Positions 57,951-59,343 of a stretch of DNA of 59,343 nt are shown here, piece by piece. Numbering within the stretch: position 1 is the first letter of the stretch; each line of letters begins with the position of its first letter. Made by a program: the position numbers and the translations under genes. The stretch is from GBS-DC sp037442365 (lineage in GTDB: Bacteria > Armatimonadota > Fimbriimonadia > Fimbriimonadales > GBS-DC), in assembly GCA_037442365.1 (NCBI GenBank), contig JBBIQK010000009.1, positions 1-59,343 of the forward strand. The letters run 5' to 3'. The notes under the pieces are model-generated. The model had not been told where the DNA came from. It was given only the letters and a program-made list of their open reading frames with translations, and did not search any database.

Positions 57951-58646
57951 TCAATCGGTTAGCACAATAGAAAGCGACTGAAAATGTCCCTCCCTATCAA
58001 AATCAATTGAGCAAGAGCTTTTCTCAAACTCCAGCACCACATAGTGTCCATAATCACGTACCTGTTTGACGGGGGCATTCCCTAAGAAGCCCACTACCTC
58101 CCGACGAGACGTTCTTTGCGACAAAACCAGTGCCTGCCCCCCCACACACACTAATAATTGCTGTTTCAAGTCCATTTGTGCCTGAAGCGCCTCAGGTTCA
58201 AATCTGATGGATGCCACCTCATCAGTGTTGGTGTACAATACCCACGCAAACACACCGCCATACAGGTTATCCATTACATGCTCGGGATCAATCCCTTGTC
58301 GCAAGGCGGCATCGCTCGGCATTTCTTCCACCAGAGGCTTGCCCAAGACTGCCTCCACCTGCGAACGCTTCATGCCCAATTCCAGACACCCCGAAATACC
58401 CTTGTCCAGGTCAATTGGACCTATTAGCACCGTGATAGGAGCTTTAGGTAGGTTCTGCCCACGATCGAACCACGGGGCGGCGGTGTTTCCCGTGCGCTGA
58501 CAGCCACTCACACCGAGCAAAGCCATCATCAGTAAAACACCACTGAGTAGCAACCCAAGAATGGCTAAGCATCTTTCGCCCCCAGGTTGACTCGCGAAGA
58601 GACACTTTGAGCAACTACCTCCGCCAATATTTTTTCGGTAACACAT
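57951..58646 (-). CDS. lipoprotein, probable immunity protein to the RHS toxin
   Basis: A 231-residue lipoprotein. After a 26-residue N-terminal lead comes a long hydrophobic helix ending in GVSGC (lipobox, Cys49). The mature part (about 50-231) is a small alpha/beta protein: TVLIGPIDLDKGISGCLELG, SQVEAVLGKPLVEEM, YGGVFAWVLYTNTDEVASIR, VVGFLGNAPVKQVRDYGHYV. I recognise no family. Its location directly after the RHS toxin end (overlap of 32 nt) and membrane anchoring make it the likely immunity protein. The ATG 58646 with GAGGGGAGC upstream is preferred; earlier starts lie within the toxin gene. Confidence 0.55.
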   Translation of the reverse strand: MCYRKNIGGGSCSKCLFASQPGGERCLAILGLLLSGVLLMMALLGVSGCQRTGNTAAPWFDRGQNLPKAPITVLIGPIDLDKGISGCLELGMKRSQVEAVLGKPLVEEMPSDAALRQGIDPEHVMDNLYGGVFAWVLYTNTDEVASIRFEPEALQAQMDLKQQLLVCVGGQALVLSQRTSRREVVGFLGNAPVKQVRDYGHYVVLEFEKSSCSIDFDREGHFQSLSIVLTD

Positions 58647-59343
58647 AGAGCTCCCCTCGCTTGAGCGCGTCCAAGCAGGCTTGTTCACATGATTTCCCTT
58701 TCTGCGCGGCACACTGTCTTCCTACTGCGTTATTGGCTAAATCCATCGGGCTATAGGTGTCGTCCCACCTTCCTTTAGCCCAGTAAGCGGAGGGGTTTTC
58801 ATGATCAACAACCACATGCTGATAGCCAAAATCACCGAGCTCGCGCTGCACCAGACATGCCCATACACAGTGCCTAAAGGCGTCTGCCGGACCTCCGTTA
58901 ATGCCAAGCGTTCCCTCGGGGAAATATTTATACATGATGGCATACGCTTCAGATATAGTCTTAGAAATCGCAGATGCATGAGCAGCAATCCACACTTCTA
59001 TGTAGAGGTTTGGATTGGCAAGGGCGCTCCACGGGTCAGACGGGTATGTTGGAGCACGAGGGTATTCTTTAGGCTTCGGGAATCGTGGGTCTTTTGGCTG
59101 TACTGGTTTCTGCGGAGGTATCTTTCCAAGTTGCTTTTGAGCCTGTTGGACAGATTGATGGCGCGGCTGATTATTCTTGGGAGCGTCTTGAGAACCACCA
59201 TCATCACCTGTATTTACAGGATCATTCCCGCAATACCGATAGAGGTTCGGGTCGCCTGAGGCGACATCAATCGGGTCCCTTTGCAGCCACCGTGCCGTGC
59301 GGGGGTCATAGGCCCGGGCGCCGACATGATACAACCCTACCTC
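58615..59343 (-). CDS. RHS protein C-terminal end with polymorphic toxin domain (5' end outside window)
   Basis: The frame is open to the right edge; 242 residues are seen. It begins in the RHS-repeat-associated core end (GLYHVGARAYDP, TARWLQRDPIDV, NLYRYCGNDPVN), where the cage is closed and the toxin tip begins. A Pro/Lys/Gln-rich linker (about 50-95) leads to a C-terminal domain with GGPADAFRHCVWACL, VVVDHENPSAYW and MDLANNAVGR. This pattern fits the His-containing DUF6973-type domain often found as a toxin tip, from memory. The target is unknown. Codon use of the tip is less GC-rich than the neighbouring genes. A lipoprotein gene overlaps its 3' end, probably its immunity partner. Confidence 0.8.
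   Translation of the reverse strand, partial: EVGLYHVGARAYDPRTARWLQRDPIDVASGDPNLYRYCGNDPVNTGDDGGSQDAPKNNQPRHQSVQQAQKQLGKIPPQKPVQPKDPRFPKPKEYPRAPTYPSDPWSALANPNLYIEVWIAAHASAISKTISEAYAIMYKYFPEGTLGINGGPADAFRHCVWACLVQRELGDFGYQHVVVDHENPSAYWAKGRWDDTYSPMDLANNAVGRQCAAQKGKSCEQACLDALKRGELYVLPKKYWRR

Noticed and set aside
1..59343. CRISPR arrays, rRNA or tRNA genes
   Set aside because: No regularly spaced direct repeats and no cloverleaf with tRNA consensus arms were seen; the palindromic elements at 48323 and 50610 lack a T-loop and anticodon pattern.

Overview
The window reads as a GC-rich, gene-dense chromosomal segment of a didermic, flagellated bacterium. The best guess is Armatimonadota or a close neighbour. 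This is an inference from gene content: large secreted proteins carrying a GWNxIGNP motif, HAF-repeat and PD40 propeller proteins, Uma2 and RDD families, a pyruvoyl-type arginine decarboxylase, an LptD-like outer-membrane barrel, and flagellar switch and export genes. No rRNA, tRNA or CRISPR was seen.

Layout. 1-1 kb: 3' end of an IS4-type transposase and a flavin reductase-like protein. 1.2-5 kb: ribH, an M42 aminopeptidase, then pcrA. 5-11.4 kb, minus strand: RDD membrane protein, glycerate kinase, an orphan BglII-like nuclease, gatC, gatA, purL. 11.5-18 kb: glycoside-hydrolase-like enzyme, J-domain protein, barrel-like secreted protein, SMR exporter, murJ, rfbB. 18-21.6 kb: cofactor operon thiS-thiO-nadE-nitrilase, facing a pyruvoyl arginine decarboxylase. 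21.7-37.4 kb, minus strand: a six-gene run of exported proteins. It holds a 1829-residue propeller/carboxypeptidase-regulatory protein, a CsgG-like protein, a subtilisin, an 898-residue protein, a small exported protein and an LptD-like barrel. Three of them share a C-terminal cassette ending in a FlgD-like Ig fold and the tail RPLVLTR or a close variant. 37.4-45.6 kb, minus strand: coaE, rpsA, nagA, two FHA-domain membrane proteins, a 13-unit HAF-repeat protein. 45.7-50.6 kb: fliM, fliY, fliO, fliP, rimO. 50.8-52.9 kb: an isolated Mu-like head module (protease/scaffold, decoration protein, major capsid). 53-55 kb: hairpin-rich intergenic element, Uma2 nuclease, PD40 propeller. 55-57.8 kb, minus strand: TIM-barrel-like protein and a DUF6036-type nucleotidyltransferase with a partner. 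57.9-59.3 kb, minus strand: the toxin end of an RHS protein, a likely immunity lipoprotein, and a leftover RHS-core fragment.

Expression. At least twelve genes or operons have a G-rich TATACT/TACACT-type box ending 6-9 nt before the start codon, with no Shine-Dalgarno sequence, which suggests leaderless mRNAs. Genes inside operons instead carry strong AGGAGG-type sites. Most promising for new biology: the exported-protein operon with its common C-terminal cassette, the orphan capsid module, the RHS cassette with its core remnant, and a cloverleaf-shaped palindromic repeat that lies inside the fliP reading frame.
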